Shown: positions 28,587-41,986, numbered from the stretch's first letter. The stretch: 64,000 bases of DNA from Lelliottia sp. JS-SCA-14 (GCF_035593345.1 NZ_CP141606.1:4464001-4528000), one strand, 5' to 3'. Translations and numbers: made by a program. Notes: a model not told the origin generated them from the sequence alone.

Positions 28587-30980
28587 TTAGCGTTTTGCCT
28601 GCCAGATACGGGCCTGATAATCACGAATTGAACGGTCAGAGCTGAACATCCCGCAGCGGGCGGTATTCAGAATGCACGCGCGCGTCCAGGCGTCCTGATC
28701 GCGGTAGAGCACGTCGACCTGCTTCTGCGCTTCCACGTAGGCGGTGAAGTCCGCCATCACCAGATACGGGTCGCCGCCCTGTTTGCCGATGCTGTGCAGC
28801 ATCTGGTCGAAGGCGTGTTTGTCGCCATCGCTGTATTTGCCGCTTTCCAGCTCTTTGAGCACCGCATCGAGCACTTTGTCTTTCTTGCGCCATTTCACCG
28901 GGTCGTAGCCTTTGGCTTTCAGGGCTTTCACCTGCTCGACCGTGTGACCGAAGATAAAGATGTTCTCCTCGCCCACCTGCTCGGCGATTTCAACGTTCGC
29001 GCCGTCCAGGGTGCCGACGGTTAACGCGCCGTTCAGGGCCAGCTTCATGTTGCCGGTGCCGGACGCCTCTTTGCCCGCCGTCGAAATCTGCTCGGAGATA
29101 TCCGCCGCCGGGATCAGCATTTCAGCCGCCGACACGCAATAATCCGGCAGGAACACCACTTTCAGCTTATCGCCGACCTTCGGATCGTTGTTCACCGCTT
29201 CGGCCACTTTGTTGATGGCGAGGATGATGTTCTTCGCCAGGTAGTAGCCAGGCGCCGCTTTAGCACCGAACAGGAACACGCGCGGCACGCGGTCGGCGTT
29301 CGGGTTCTCGCGGATCTCTTTGTACAGCGCCAGAATGTGCAGCAGGTTCAGGTGCTGACGCTTGTACTCGTGCAGGCGTTTGATCTGGATATCAAAAATC
29401 GCGTTCGGGCTGATTTCAATCCCGGTACGCACTTTCACGAACGCCGCGAGGCGCACTTTGTTCTCTTGTTTGATGGCCTGATATTTCTGACGGAACTTCG
29501 CGTCGTCAGCCTGTTTTTCCAGGTTGATCAGTTGGTCGAGATCGTTGGCCCACTCTTTCTTGAGGGTTTTATCCAGCAGCGCGGCCAGCGCCGGGTTGCA
29601 CTGTTTGATCCATCGGCGCGGCGTGATGCCGTTGGTGACGTTATGGAACTTGTTCGGCCACAGCTGGTGATATTCCGGGAACAGATCTTTAACCACCAGA
29701 TCCGAGTGCAGCGCCGCCACACCGTTCACCGCAAAGCCGCTGACCACGCACATGTTCGCCATGCGCACCTGTTTGTCGTGCACAACGGCCAGTTTCGCCC
29801 AGACCGCTTTGTCGCCCGGCCAGGTTTTGCTCACCAGCACTTTGAACTGGTCGTTGATCTGATTGATGATCTGCATGTGGCGCGGCAGGAGCGCTTTCAC
29901 CAGCTTCTCGTCCCAGCACTCCAGCGCTTCAGGCATCAGTGTGTGGTTGGTGTACGCGAAGGTACGGCTGGTGATCGCCCAGGCCGCATCCCAGCTCAGC
30001 TGGTGCTCGTCGAGCAGCACGCGCAGCAGTTCCGGAATGGCGATGGTCGGGTGAGTGTCGTTCAGCTGAATCACTTCGTAATCCGCCAGCTCAGAGAGCT
30101 TACGGCCCGCCAGATGGTGGCGACGCAGGATATCCGCCACAGAACAGGCGCACTGGAAATACTGCTGCATCAGGCGCAGCTTTTTACCCGCCAGATGGTT
30201 GTCGTTCGGGTAGAGAACTTTAGTCAGCTTCTCGGCGTCGATGCCCTGCTGCTCGGCACGCAGGAAATCGCCGTCGTTAAATTTGGTCAGGTTGAACGGA
30301 TGGGCGTGCTTCGCCTGCCACAGGCGCAGGGGCTGCGCGACGCCGTTACGATAGCCCAGCACCGGCAGATCCCAGGCTTCACCGGTGATGACAAAACCCG
30401 GCTCCCAGTGGCCTTGTTTAGACACTTTCCCGCCAATCCCGACGTGGACGTCGAGCTGCGCATTATGGCGGAACCACGGATAGCTGCCGCGATGCCAGTC
30501 GTCCGGGGCTTCAATCTGATGCCCGTCGTCAAAGGACTGGCGGAACAGGCCGTACTGATAGTTCAGGCCATAGCCGATGGCGGATTGCCCCACCGTCGCC
30601 ATCGAATCGAGGAAACAGGCCGCCAGACGCCCCAGCCCGCCGTTGCCCAGGCCTGGGTCAGTCTCTTCCTCCAGCAGATCGGTCAGGTTCACGTTGTGCT
30701 CATTCAGCACGTCGCTCACCTCCTGATACCAGCCGAGGTTCAGCAGATTGTTGCCGGTCAGACGACCAATCAGGAATTCCATCGAGATGTAGTTCACATG
30801 ACGCTGGTTTTTCACCGGCTTCGCCGCCGGCTGCGCGCTGAGCAGTTCGGCCAGCGCACCGCTCACGGCTTGCCACCACTGATGAGGAGTCATCTCCTCT
30901 GCGGCGTGCAAACCAAAACGCTGCCACTGACGCGTCAGGGCAGCCTGGAACTGAGCTTTGTTGAAGGTAGGCTGTGACAT
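28587..30980 (-). CDS. malP: Maltodextrin phosphorylase
   Basis: Phosphorolyses maltodextrins to glucose-1-phosphate with PLP. It has 797 residues, same as E. coli, starting [15 protein letters not shown] at ATG 30980; an upstream open extension of 49 codons covers the promoter and is rejected. The glycogen phosphorylase signature [20 protein letters not shown] carries the PLP lysine. Closely similar to GlgP at 39.5-42 kb. First gene of malPQ. Confidence 0.97.
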   Translation of the reverse strand: MSQPTFNKAQFQAALTRQWQRFGLHAAEEMTPHQWWQAVSGALAELLSAQPAAKPVKNQRHVNYISMEFLIGRLTGNNLLNLGWYQEVSDVLNEHNVNLTDLLEEETDPGLGNGGLGRLAACFLDSMATVGQSAIGYGLNYQYGLFRQSFDDGHQIEAPDDWHRGSYPWFRHNAQLDVHVGIGGKVSKQGHWEPGFVITGEAWDLPVLGYRNGVAQPLRLWQAKHAHPFNLTKFNDGDFLRAEQQGIDAEKLTKVLYPNDNHLAGKKLRLMQQYFQCACSVADILRRHHLAGRKLSELADYEVIQLNDTHPTIAIPELLRVLLDEHQLSWDAAWAITSRTFAYTNHTLMPEALECWDEKLVKALLPRHMQIINQINDQFKVLVSKTWPGDKAVWAKLAVVHDKQVRMANMCVVSGFAVNGVAALHSDLVVKDLFPEYHQLWPNKFHNVTNGITPRRWIKQCNPALAALLDKTLKKEWANDLDQLINLEKQADDAKFRQKYQAIKQENKVRLAAFVKVRTGIEISPNAIFDIQIKRLHEYKRQHLNLLHILALYKEIRENPNADRVPRVFLFGAKAAPGYYLAKNIILAINKVAEAVNNDPKVGDKLKVVFLPDYCVSAAEMLIPAADISEQISTAGKEASGTGNMKLALNGALTVGTLDGANVEIAEQVGEENIFIFGHTVEQVKALKAKGYDPVKWRKKDKVLDAVLKELESGKYSDGDKHAFDQMLHSIGKQGGDPYLVMADFTAYVEAQKQVDVLYRDQDAWTRACILNTARCGMFSSDRSIRDYQARIWQAKR

Positions 30981-31044
30981 AGGGAATCGGCATCCTGTAG
31001 AGAAAGAAAAAAATATTGGCGCTAGTGTGCCAGGCTCATTCCCC

Positions 31045-31097
31045 CTCTTCCTCCTCCTGTCGGGGATTAGACAGGGAGGAGTAGCGGGGATGAGCGT
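31045..31097. promoter_or_regulatory. MalT-box cluster of the malPQ promoter
   Basis: Several purine-rich hexamer-type boxes lie here: GGGGATTAG (31062), GGAGGAG (31075) and GGGGATGAGC (31086) on the plus strand, and GGAGGAGG on the minus strand (31051-31058). They resemble the MalT motif GGGGA(T/G)GAGG and sit about 70-120 bases before malP. This is the one clear element in the malP half of the 589-base malP-malT gap. Confidence 0.65.
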
Positions 31098-31425
31098 AAA
31101 AGTGTGATCAAGGCCACTCTTGAGCATAGATCGAGTGTGCCTTTATGGCGCGAGGATAAACGGGAAGAGTGTCAAATAAATGAAATGCAGTTTCGGATGA
31201 AATTAACATCAGCAGAAATGATTGCTTACCAGGAATAATATTTCTCTGTTTTAGGCCTTTCTCAGAGGGTTATTTTCCCGGCACAACTATACCGGATATT
31301 TATTAACTTTGTGGTGAGAATCGCCTTATGAAACCAGTTTCAGGATAAGCGCACCAAATGCATACAAGCCAGCATCCATGCGGGATATAGGGCATCTCAG
31401 AAAGTTCCCGGTCAATGAGAAATAA

Positions 31426-31447
31426 TTTTGTGACAGAGTGCAAATTA
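31426..31447. promoter_or_regulatory. CRP site of malT
   Basis: Core TGTGACAGAGTGCAAA (31429-31444): the TGTGA half is perfect and the other half diverged, closely resembling the CRP site I remember at E. coli malT. It lies about 125-145 bases before malT. Confidence 0.75.
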
Positions 31448-31470
31448 AGGGACACAAAAGTCGGACATAA

Positions 31471-34275
<2,805 letters not shown>

Positions 34276-34280
34276 TTCAT

Positions 34281-34311
34281 TGCCCGGTGGCGCTACGCTT
34301 ACCGGGCCTAC
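34281..34311. repeat. REP palindrome between malT and glpR
   Basis: GCCCGGTGGCGCTACGCTTA then CCGGGCCTAC. This short convergent gap is where K-12 carries rtcBAR. Confidence 0.75.
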
Positions 34312-34327
34312 GGTTATGTTCGGCCGC

Positions 34328-35086
34328 TCAACACAACTCTAACTGTAAATTGTTATCCTTAATCACCTGCAACACCCCCGTCGGTGGCATGACGTCGGTG
34401 TACACCGCATTCACCATGCTGATGCTGCCCATGTTTACCATCGCGTTACGGCCGAACTTCGAGTGATCCACCACCAGCATCACGTGGCGGGAGTTCTCGA
34501 TAATCGCCCGCTTGGTGCGCACTTCATGGTAATCAAACTCCAGCAGCGAACCATCGCTGTCGATGCCACTGATCCCGAGGATGCCGAAATCGAGGCGGAA
34601 CTGAGAGATAAAGTCGAGCGTCGCTTCGCCGATGATCCCCCCGTCACGACTGCGCAGTTCGCCGCCCGCCAGAATGATGCGAAAATCCTCTTTCTGCATC
34701 AGGGTATTTGCCACGTTGAGGTTGTTGGTCACCACGCGCAGGTTTTCATGGTTGAGCAACGCATGGGCTACCGCTTCCGGCGTGGTGCCGATATCAATAA
34801 ACAGCGTCGCGCCGTTGGGGATTTGGCTCGCCACTTTCGCCGCGATACGCTCTTTCTCTGCGGTTTGCGTCGCCTTGCGATCGTGCCAGGAAGTGTTCAC
34901 AGAGCTCGACGGCAACGCCGCGCCGCCGTGGTGGCGCAGAATGCGGTTCTGATCGGCCAGGTCGTTGAGATCGCGACGAATGGTCTGCGGGCTGACGGCG
35001 AACTGCTCGACCAGCTCTTCGGTGCTGACGTATCCCTGCTTTTTAACCAGTTCGATAATGGCGTCATGACGTTGCGTTTGTTTCAT
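34328..35086 (-). CDS. glpR: GlpR, glycerol-3-phosphate repressor
   Basis: DeoR-family repressor of the glp regulon, released by sn-glycerol-3-phosphate. It has 252 residues, same as E. coli. N-terminal HTH at about 3-58 (GYVSTEELVEQFAVSPQTIRRDL is split by the usual turn), then the DeoR sugar-phosphate sensor domain (DIGTTPEAVAHAL, GGELRSRDGGIIG). The ATG at 35086 (MKQTQRHDAIIEL) fits; an upstream extension overlaps glpG. Last gene of glpEGR. K-12 MG1655 carries a glpR frameshift, but this copy reads through without a break. Confidence 0.96.
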   Translation of the reverse strand: MKQTQRHDAIIELVKKQGYVSTEELVEQFAVSPQTIRRDLNDLADQNRILRHHGGAALPSSSVNTSWHDRKATQTAEKERIAAKVASQIPNGATLFIDIGTTPEAVAHALLNHENLRVVTNNLNVANTLMQKEDFRIILAGGELRSRDGGIIGEATLDFISQFRLDFGILGISGIDSDGSLLEFDYHEVRTKRAIIENSRHVMLVVDHSKFGRNAMVNMGSISMVNAVYTDVMPPTGVLQVIKDNNLQLELC

Positions 35087-35102
35087 GAAATATCCCTGGG
35101 AA

Positions 35103-35933
35103 TTATGTTCGTTTTCGCGCATTCAGCGTATCGGCAAACGCCATCGCCAGCCCTACGGCCAGCCCGGCAACGTGCGCGCCGTTGGCGATAGACATACCAA
35201 ACAGATCAAACCATCCGGCAATTAGCCATATTAACGCAAAGGTTATTAAACCACGTTGCAGATAGATGCCGCTTTCGGGGTCACGTTCGCCACGCAGCCA
35301 GACGTAGCCCATTAATGCGTATACCACACCCGACAAACCACCGAACCACGGGCCGCTAAACTTGTGCTGTACATAGCCGCTTAACAGGGCGCTGATTACG
35401 GTGATGACAATGAGTTTCCCGGTGCCGAGACGCTTCTCCACCGCCCCGCCGAGATACCACCACCACAGCAGGTTAAAGAGAATATGCAGCACCGAAAAGT
35501 GCATCAGGGCGTGGCTGAAATAGCGCCAGACGTCAAACTGCACCGAGGCGTCATACGGCCAGGCGAGAGCGATCATCACCTGCTGGTCGCCGACCACGTT
35601 CATGATGATAAACACCAGAATACAGGCCGCCATCAGCAGCAGGGTAAAGGGCCCGGCGCGCTCGCGCACGGTGGCTAAGAAAGGGAAACGCTGATAATGC
35701 AGCCCGCTGTCCGTGTGGCCGGAGGTCCAGCTGGCCGCCAGATAGCGCGGGTCGGCAGGGTTTTCCAGAAAACGCGCCAGCTCGGTGTTGACGAAATTCG
35801 CCTGGCTCTCATCAGCCAGCCAGACGTCGGTCTGCGTATGCTGTTGAATCGTCAGGATCACACCCTGCGTCGCCATGTAATCGACAAACGCCTGAGCGAC
35901 GCGCGGGTTGGTAAAAGAGGTAATCATCAGCAT
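35103..35933 (-). CDS. glpG: GlpG, rhomboid intramembrane serine protease
   Basis: Cleaves membrane-spanning substrates within the inner membrane. It has 276 residues, same as E. coli. An N-terminal cytosolic domain (about 1-75) is followed by six membrane helices; catalytic dyad Ser201 ([11 protein letters not shown]) and His254 (NGAHVAGL), with the [19 protein letters not shown] helix carrying the oxyanion-supporting His and Asn. ATG 35933 (MLMITSF) chosen on alignment. Middle gene of glpEGR. Confidence 0.97.
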   Translation of the reverse strand: MLMITSFTNPRVAQAFVDYMATQGVILTIQQHTQTDVWLADESQANFVNTELARFLENPADPRYLAASWTSGHTDSGLHYQRFPFLATVRERAGPFTLLLMAACILVFIIMNVVGDQQVMIALAWPYDASVQFDVWRYFSHALMHFSVLHILFNLLWWWYLGGAVEKRLGTGKLIVITVISALLSGYVQHKFSGPWFGGLSGVVYALMGYVWLRGERDPESGIYLQRGLITFALIWLIAGWFDLFGMSIANGAHVAGLAVGLAMAFADTLNARKRT

Positions 35934-35980
35934 GGGCGGCAGTCGCTTATTTCCGTACAAAAGAAAACAGTATAACGATC

Positions 35981-36313
35981 TCAGCCGCCAAAGGCGTGTT
36001 CAACTTCCGCCGGGAAATGCCGATGCCAGGCGTCAAAGCCGCCGTCGACGCTGTAGACCGCGTCATAGCCCTGCTGGAGCAGATACTGCGCGGCACCTTT
36101 GCTGCTGTTGCCGTGATAGCACATCACCATCACCGGGGTTTCAAAGTCGTTATCGCGCATAAACGCGCCCAGGGTGTCGTTGGTCAGATGAAACGCGCCC
36201 GGCGTGTGGCCCATCGCATAGCTTTGCGGATCGCGAATATCCACCAGGACCGCCTTTCCCTGGTGCATCTTCTGGTGGGCTTCTTCTACATTAATGCATT
36301 CAAACTGTTCCAT
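35981..36313 (-). CDS. glpE: GlpE, thiosulfate sulfurtransferase
   Basis: Single-domain rhodanese that transfers sulfur from thiosulfate to cyanide or thioredoxin; cytosolic. It has 110 residues (E. coli 108). Active-site Cys65 in the loop CYHGNSSKG, with the [17 protein letters not shown]2A-like motif. The ATG at 36313 is used; the open frame upstream runs through intergenic repeats. First gene of glpEGR. Confidence 0.96.
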   Translation of the reverse strand: MEQFECINVEEAHQKMHQGKAVLVDIRDPQSYAMGHTPGAFHLTNDTLGAFMRDNDFETPVMVMCYHGNSSKGAAQYLLQQGYDAVYSVDGGFDAWHRHFPAEVEHAFGG

Positions 36314-36340
36314 TTTGCTCTCTTTCTTTTCATTTATCTG

Positions 36341-36388
36341 GTGCGGTCTGGTGCCCTCACCCCGGCCCTCTCCCACAGGGAGAGGGAG
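36341..36388. repeat. CTCTCCC-type repeat in glpE leader (copy B)
   Basis: GTGCGGTCTGGTGCCCTCAC then CCCGGCCCTCTCCCACAGGG and AGAGGGAGC. It matches the IS110 target at 36442 except for one base (CACAGGG instead of CACGGGG). Confidence 0.8.
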
Positions 36389-36396
36389 CAAACACC

Positions 36397-36424
36397 AAAA
36401 ACGGCAACCAGGTTGCCGTTTTGC
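36397..36424. terminator. Terminator hairpin inside the glpE-glpD divergent gap
   Basis: Stem AACGGCAACC / GGTTGCCGTT with a T-run on both strands, between two CTCTCCC repeats. Neither neighbour ends here: glpE and glpD diverge, so on the minus strand it would lie in the glpEGR leader. Confidence 0.75.
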
Positions 36425-36434
36425 TTTTACCTCG

Positions 36435-36468
36435 GCCTCACCCCGGCCCTCTCCCACGGGGAGAGGGG
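36435..36468. repeat. CTCTCCC-type repeat (copy C), intact predicted IS110 target
   Basis: CCTCACCCCGGCCCTCTCCC then ACGGGGAGAGGGGG. The core 36442-36460 is identical to the sequence rebuilt at the IS110 insertion site. Confidence 0.85.
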
Positions 36469-36582
36469 GAAAACTATTTTACCGCGTAGTGTACGTCGTC
36501 GCGGCGGCGAAACGCCATTATGTTATCTCTATCACTCAAAATTGTTTTTTTGATGTTACCAAAAGCGCGTTCGTTTGCTATT

Positions 36583-36600
36583 ATGAGCGATATCGAACAT
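36583..36600. promoter_or_regulatory. GlpR operator at glpD
   Basis: ATGAGCGATATCGAACAT is a near-perfect palindrome of the GlpR half site ATGTTCGATA, 34-51 bases before the glpD start, overlapping its promoter region. A second, weaker half (TTTAACGAAAG) follows. Confidence 0.7.
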
Positions 36601-36633
36601 TTCTGAGCTTTAACGAAAGTGCGTGAGGGTGAC

Positions 36634-38142
36634 ATGGAAACCAAAGATCTGATTGTGATAGGCGGGGGCATTAACGGTGCCGGTATTGCGGCAGATGCCG
36701 CAGGACGCGGATTATCTGTACTGATGCTGGAAGCCAACGATCTCGCCTGCGCGACCTCGTCCGCCAGCTCCAAACTGATCCACGGCGGCCTGCGCTACCT
36801 GGAACACTACGAATTCCGCCTGGTCAGCGAAGCACTGGCCGAGCGCGAAGTGCTGCTGAAAATGGCCCCTCATCTGGCGATCCCGATGCGTTTTCGTCTG
36901 CCTCATCGCCCGCATCTGCGTCCGGCGTGGATGATCCGCATTGGTCTGTTTATGTACGATCACCTGGGGAAACGGACCAGTCTGCCGAGCTCGACTGGTT
37001 TGCGTTTTGGCTCAGAATCGGTTCTGAAACCGGAAATCGTGCGCGGTTTCGAATATTCCGACTGCTGGGTGGACGATGCGCGCCTGGTGCTGGCGAATGC
37101 CCAGATGGTGGTGCAGAAGGATGGCGAGGTGAAAACCCGCACTCGCGCCACCGCCGCACGCCGTGAAAACGGGCTGTGGATCGTCGAAGCGGAAGATATC
37201 GATACCGGCGAGAAGTTTAGCTGGCAGGCGCGCGGTCTGGTCAACGCCACCGGCCCGTGGGTGAAACAGTTCTTTGACGATGGCATGAAACTGCCTTCGC
37301 CGTACGGTATCCGCCTGATCAAGGGCAGCCATATCGTGGTGCCGCGCGTGCATACGCAGAAGCAGGCGTACATTCTGCAAAACGAAGATAAGCGCATCGT
37401 GTTTGTGATCCCGTGGATGGATGAGTTTTCGATCATCGGCACCACCGACGTGGAGTACAAAGGCGATCCGAAGAACGTCGAAATCGACGAGAGCGAAATC
37501 GGCTATCTGCTGAAAGTCTATAACGCGCACTTTAAGAAACAGCTGGGGCGCGATGACGTGGTCTGGACTTATTCCGGCGTGCGTCCGCTGTGCGATGACG
37601 AATCCGATTCACCGCAGGCGATCACCCGCGACTATACGCTGGATATTCATGACGTTGACGGTCAGGCACCGCTGCTGTCGGTGTTTGGCGGCAAGCTGAC
37701 GACCTATCGTAAGCTGGCGGAAAGTGCGATGGAAAAACTGACGCCGTACTACAAAGGCATCGGCCCGGCGTGGACCAAAGGCGCGACGCTGCCTGGCGGC
37801 GATATCGGTAGCGATCGCGATGACTTCGCGGCAAAACTGCGCCGTCGTTATCCGTTTATTACCGAATCCATGGCCCGCCATTACGCGCGCACTTACGGCA
37901 GCAATACGGACTTAATCCTGGGTGATGCCAAAACGCTGGCCGATCTCGGGGAACATTTTGGTCATGAGCTGTACGAAGCCGAGCTGCGTTACCTGGTGGA
38001 GCACGAGTGGGTGCGCCGTCTGGACGATGCGATCTGGCGTCGTACCAAAGAAGGGATGTGGCTGGATGCGGAACAGCAATCGCGCGTGGCGCAATGGCTG
38101 GTGCAAAATGCGGGAAAGCGTGAGTTGTCGTTAGCGTCGTGA
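36634..38142 (+). CDS. glpD: Aerobic glycerol-3-phosphate dehydrogenase
   Basis: Membrane-associated FAD enzyme that oxidises glycerol-3-phosphate to dihydroxyacetone phosphate and reduces ubiquinone. It has 502 residues (E. coli 501). FAD dinucleotide fold at the N-terminus (VIGGGINGAGIAADAAGRG), then SSKLIHGGLRYLEHYEF, WMDEFSIIGTTDVEY, and the C-terminal DAO_C domain. ATG 36634 follows GAGGGTGAC. Repressed by GlpR through the upstream operator. An IS110 element lies downstream. Confidence 0.98.
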   Translation: METKDLIVIGGGINGAGIAADAAGRGLSVLMLEANDLACATSSASSKLIHGGLRYLEHYEFRLVSEALAEREVLLKMAPHLAIPMRFRLPHRPHLRPAWMIRIGLFMYDHLGKRTSLPSSTGLRFGSESVLKPEIVRGFEYSDCWVDDARLVLANAQMVVQKDGEVKTRTRATAARRENGLWIVEAEDIDTGEKFSWQARGLVNATGPWVKQFFDDGMKLPSPYGIRLIKGSHIVVPRVHTQKQAYILQNEDKRIVFVIPWMDEFSIIGTTDVEYKGDPKNVEIDESEIGYLLKVYNAHFKKQLGRDDVVWTYSGVRPLCDDESDSPQAITRDYTLDIHDVDGQAPLLSVFGGKLTTYRKLAESAMEKLTPYYKGIGPAWTKGATLPGGDIGSDRDDFAAKLRRRYPFITESMARHYARTYGSNTDLILGDAKTLADLGEHFGHELYEAELRYLVEHEWVRRLDDAIWRRTKEGMWLDAEQQSRVAQWLVQNAGKRELSLAS

Positions 38143-38166
38143 GTTTAAGTGAGAACACCGAACGGT

Positions 38167-38236
38167 CCCCTCTCCCTTGAGGGAGAGGGTTAGGGTGAGG
38201 GGGAAAAGTGCGCGCTGGTGCCCTCACCCCGGCCCT
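38167..38236. repeat. Tandem CTCTCCC repeats, the second split by the IS
   Basis: A complete unit (CCCCTCTCCCTTGAGGGAGA then GGGTTAGGGTGAGG, 38167-38201) is followed by the left half of a second (GTGCCCTCACCCCGGCCCT, ending 38236). The right half resumes at 39435 (CTCTCCCACGGGGAGAGGG). Confidence 0.85.
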
Positions 38237-38244
38237 TATGTCTT

Positions 38245-38430
38245 GATCTTCTCCGCTTCTGCGGAGAAGATCCCCGACTGATCATCGGGAGGTTACCGGT
38301 GAGCATCACCCGGCCCTGGTGCCACTGAGCCCGTGGGAGAGATTATGCCCCGGTAACCTGTTTCCCTGTCGCCTCAAGACCGAACGGTATCCTGTGCCCT
38401 GAGCACCCACATATAAGGATGGTCCGGCGA
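38245..38430 (+). ncRNA. Predicted IS110 bridge RNA
   Basis: Parts in order: hairpin 38245-38272 (12-bp perfect stem GATCTTCTCCGC / GCGGAGAAGATC, loop TTCT). Target loop closed by GGTTACCGG (38291-38299) / CCGGTAACC (38350-38358), holding CCCGGCCCT (38309-38317), identical to the left target flank, and CCCGTGGGAGAG (38330-38341), complementary to the right flank. Donor loop closed by TCGCC/GGCGA and GACC/GGTC, holding ACGGTATC (38384-38391), identical to the right IS end plus one core base, and ATAAG (38413-38417), complementary to core CT plus the left IS end. The two-loop design follows the bridge/seekRNA model for IS110 elements. Ends and folding are by eye. Confidence 0.8.
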
Positions 38431-38456
38431 TATTATTCATAAGGTTACGGAGTGCC

Positions 38457-39419
38457 ATGATGGAGCTTATTCCTGTCGGCGTTGATATCGCCAAACTCAA
38501 ATTTGATGTCGCCGTCCTGCTGCCTAATCAGAAATACAAAACCAAAAAATTCCCCAACACCTCTGCCGGATGCCGCGAGTTCCTCAGCTGGCTGGCACGT
38601 TTTGGCGACTGCCATGTCTGCATGGAAGCGACGGGCTGCTACAGCACTGAACTTGCCACCCTGCTGGCCGATAACGGCTGCTGTGTCAGCCTCGAAAATC
38701 CCGCCCGCATACACGCGTTTGGCAATACGGAGCTGACCCGCAACAAAACGGACAAAAGTGATGCGGCACTGATAGCCCGCTACTGCGCCCTGTATCAACC
38801 CGCCCCCTGGTATCCTGCGCCGCTGAGCGAGCGTCAGCTGACGGCGCTGGTACGCCACCTGCGTAATCTGGAAGAGATGCGGCAGATGGAGATGAACCGC
38901 CTTGAAGCAGCCGACGAGGTCATTGTTCCCTCACTGCATGAACACGTTGCCATGCTGGATGAACTGATTGACGAAACACGAAAAAAAATCAGCCAGCACA
39001 TCGATGATAACCCTGACCTGAAGCGGGACAGGGAACTGCTGAAGAGCATCCCCGGGATCGGTGAAATGCTGAGCGTGAGCCTGCTGGCGTTCGCGGGTAA
39101 TCTGAGACGGTTCAGTGACAGTAAGGCACTGGTGGCTTACGCCGGGCTGAATCCACGGCGCTGTGAGTCGGGGATGTGGAAAGGAAAGAGCAGGCTGTCA
39201 AAAGTAGGTCACGCAGAGCTGCGCAGTGCCCTGTATATGCCGGCAGTGGTGGCGGGTAGGTGCAATGAGGTGGTGAAGAATCTGATGGACAGGCTGGCAG
39301 CGAGAGGAAAAACAGGGAAGGAACGCGTATGTGCCGGGATGAGAAAACTGCTCCAGCTGGCTTATGGCGTGGTGAAATCCGGACGAGAATTTAATGCTGA
39401 AATACCGCTTGCCGGATAA
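38457..39419 (+). CDS. IS110-family transposase (DEDD, RNA-guided recombinase type)
   Basis: 320 residues. N-terminal RuvC-like DEDD domain with Asp10 (VGVDIAK), Glu57 (CMEATG), Asp99 and Asp102 (TDKSD); a coiled-coil-like middle (about 135-180); C-terminal Transposase_20 domain with SIPGIGEMLS and a GLNPRRCESG motif whose Ser238 corresponds to the family's catalytic serine. All key residues are present and the frame is unbroken, so it looks active. Two ATG codons in a row (38457, 38460); the second has the better distance from GGAG. The stop lies 15 bases from the right IS end. Confidence 0.93.
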   Translation: MMELIPVGVDIAKLKFDVAVLLPNQKYKTKKFPNTSAGCREFLSWLARFGDCHVCMEATGCYSTELATLLADNGCCVSLENPARIHAFGNTELTRNKTDKSDAALIARYCALYQPAPWYPAPLSERQLTALVRHLRNLEEMRQMEMNRLEAADEVIVPSLHEHVAMLDELIDETRKKISQHIDDNPDLKRDRELLKSIPGIGEMLSVSLLAFAGNLRRFSDSKALVAYAGLNPRRCESGMWKGKSRLSKVGHAELRSALYMPAVVAGRCNEVVKNLMDRLAARGKTGKERVCAGMRKLLQLAYGVVKSGREFNAEIPLAG

Positions 39420-39437
39420 CCGACAAGACGGTATCTC
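39409..39437 (+). promoter_or_regulatory. Right-end half of a junction promoter of the IS
   Basis: TTGCCG (39409-39414) then 17 bases then TAT at the IS end. On an excised circle TAT joins CT-T of the left end to give TATCTT, a -35/-10 pair with 17-base spacing. In the integrated state the hexamer reads TATCTC and points out of the element towards the glgP 3' end. Confidence 0.65.
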
Positions 39438-39455
39438 TCCCACGGGGAGAGGGAG
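39435..39455. repeat. Right half of the CTCTCCC repeat interrupted by the IS
   Basis: CTCTCCCACGGGGAGAGGG resumes directly after the IS end and includes the duplicated CT core. Confidence 0.85.
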
Positions 39456-39464
39456 AAAACACTA

Positions 39465-39490
39465 AAAAGGCAACCTTACGGTTGCCTTTT
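39465..39490. terminator. Terminator after glgP (and originally glpD)
   Basis: AAAAGGCAACC-ttac-GGTTGCCTTTT, an 11-bp perfect stem with T-runs both ways. A partial REP unit (GCAGCCGCCACCCGGC plus T-run, 39502-39520) lies between it and the glgP stop. Confidence 0.85.
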
Positions 39491-39523
39491 GCTTTTACCT
39501 TGCAGCCGCCACCCGGCTTTTTT

Positions 39524-41986
<2,463 letters not shown>

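Larger units (their letters stand above)
38237..39434 (+). mobile_element. Complete IS110-family insertion sequence
   Basis: About 1198 bases between CT dinucleotides at 38235-38236 and 39435-39436. Removing it restores an uninterrupted CTCTCCC repeat identical to the copy at 36442-36460. No terminal inverted repeats and no longer target duplication are seen, as expected for IS110 elements. The left noncoding part is about 220 bases and the right only 15, the IS110-group layout (IS1111 elements have the long noncoding part on the other side). One intact DEDD transposase. I do not name a specific ISfinder entry. Confidence 0.9.

Noticed and set aside
29337-30977. 546-codon open frame antisense to malP
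   Set aside because: Same shadow effect; no recognisable protein and malP is certain.
38143-38456. A remnant of yzgL after glpD
   Set aside because: K-12 has this pseudogene here, but the stretch is fully explained by CTCTCCC repeats and the IS left end.
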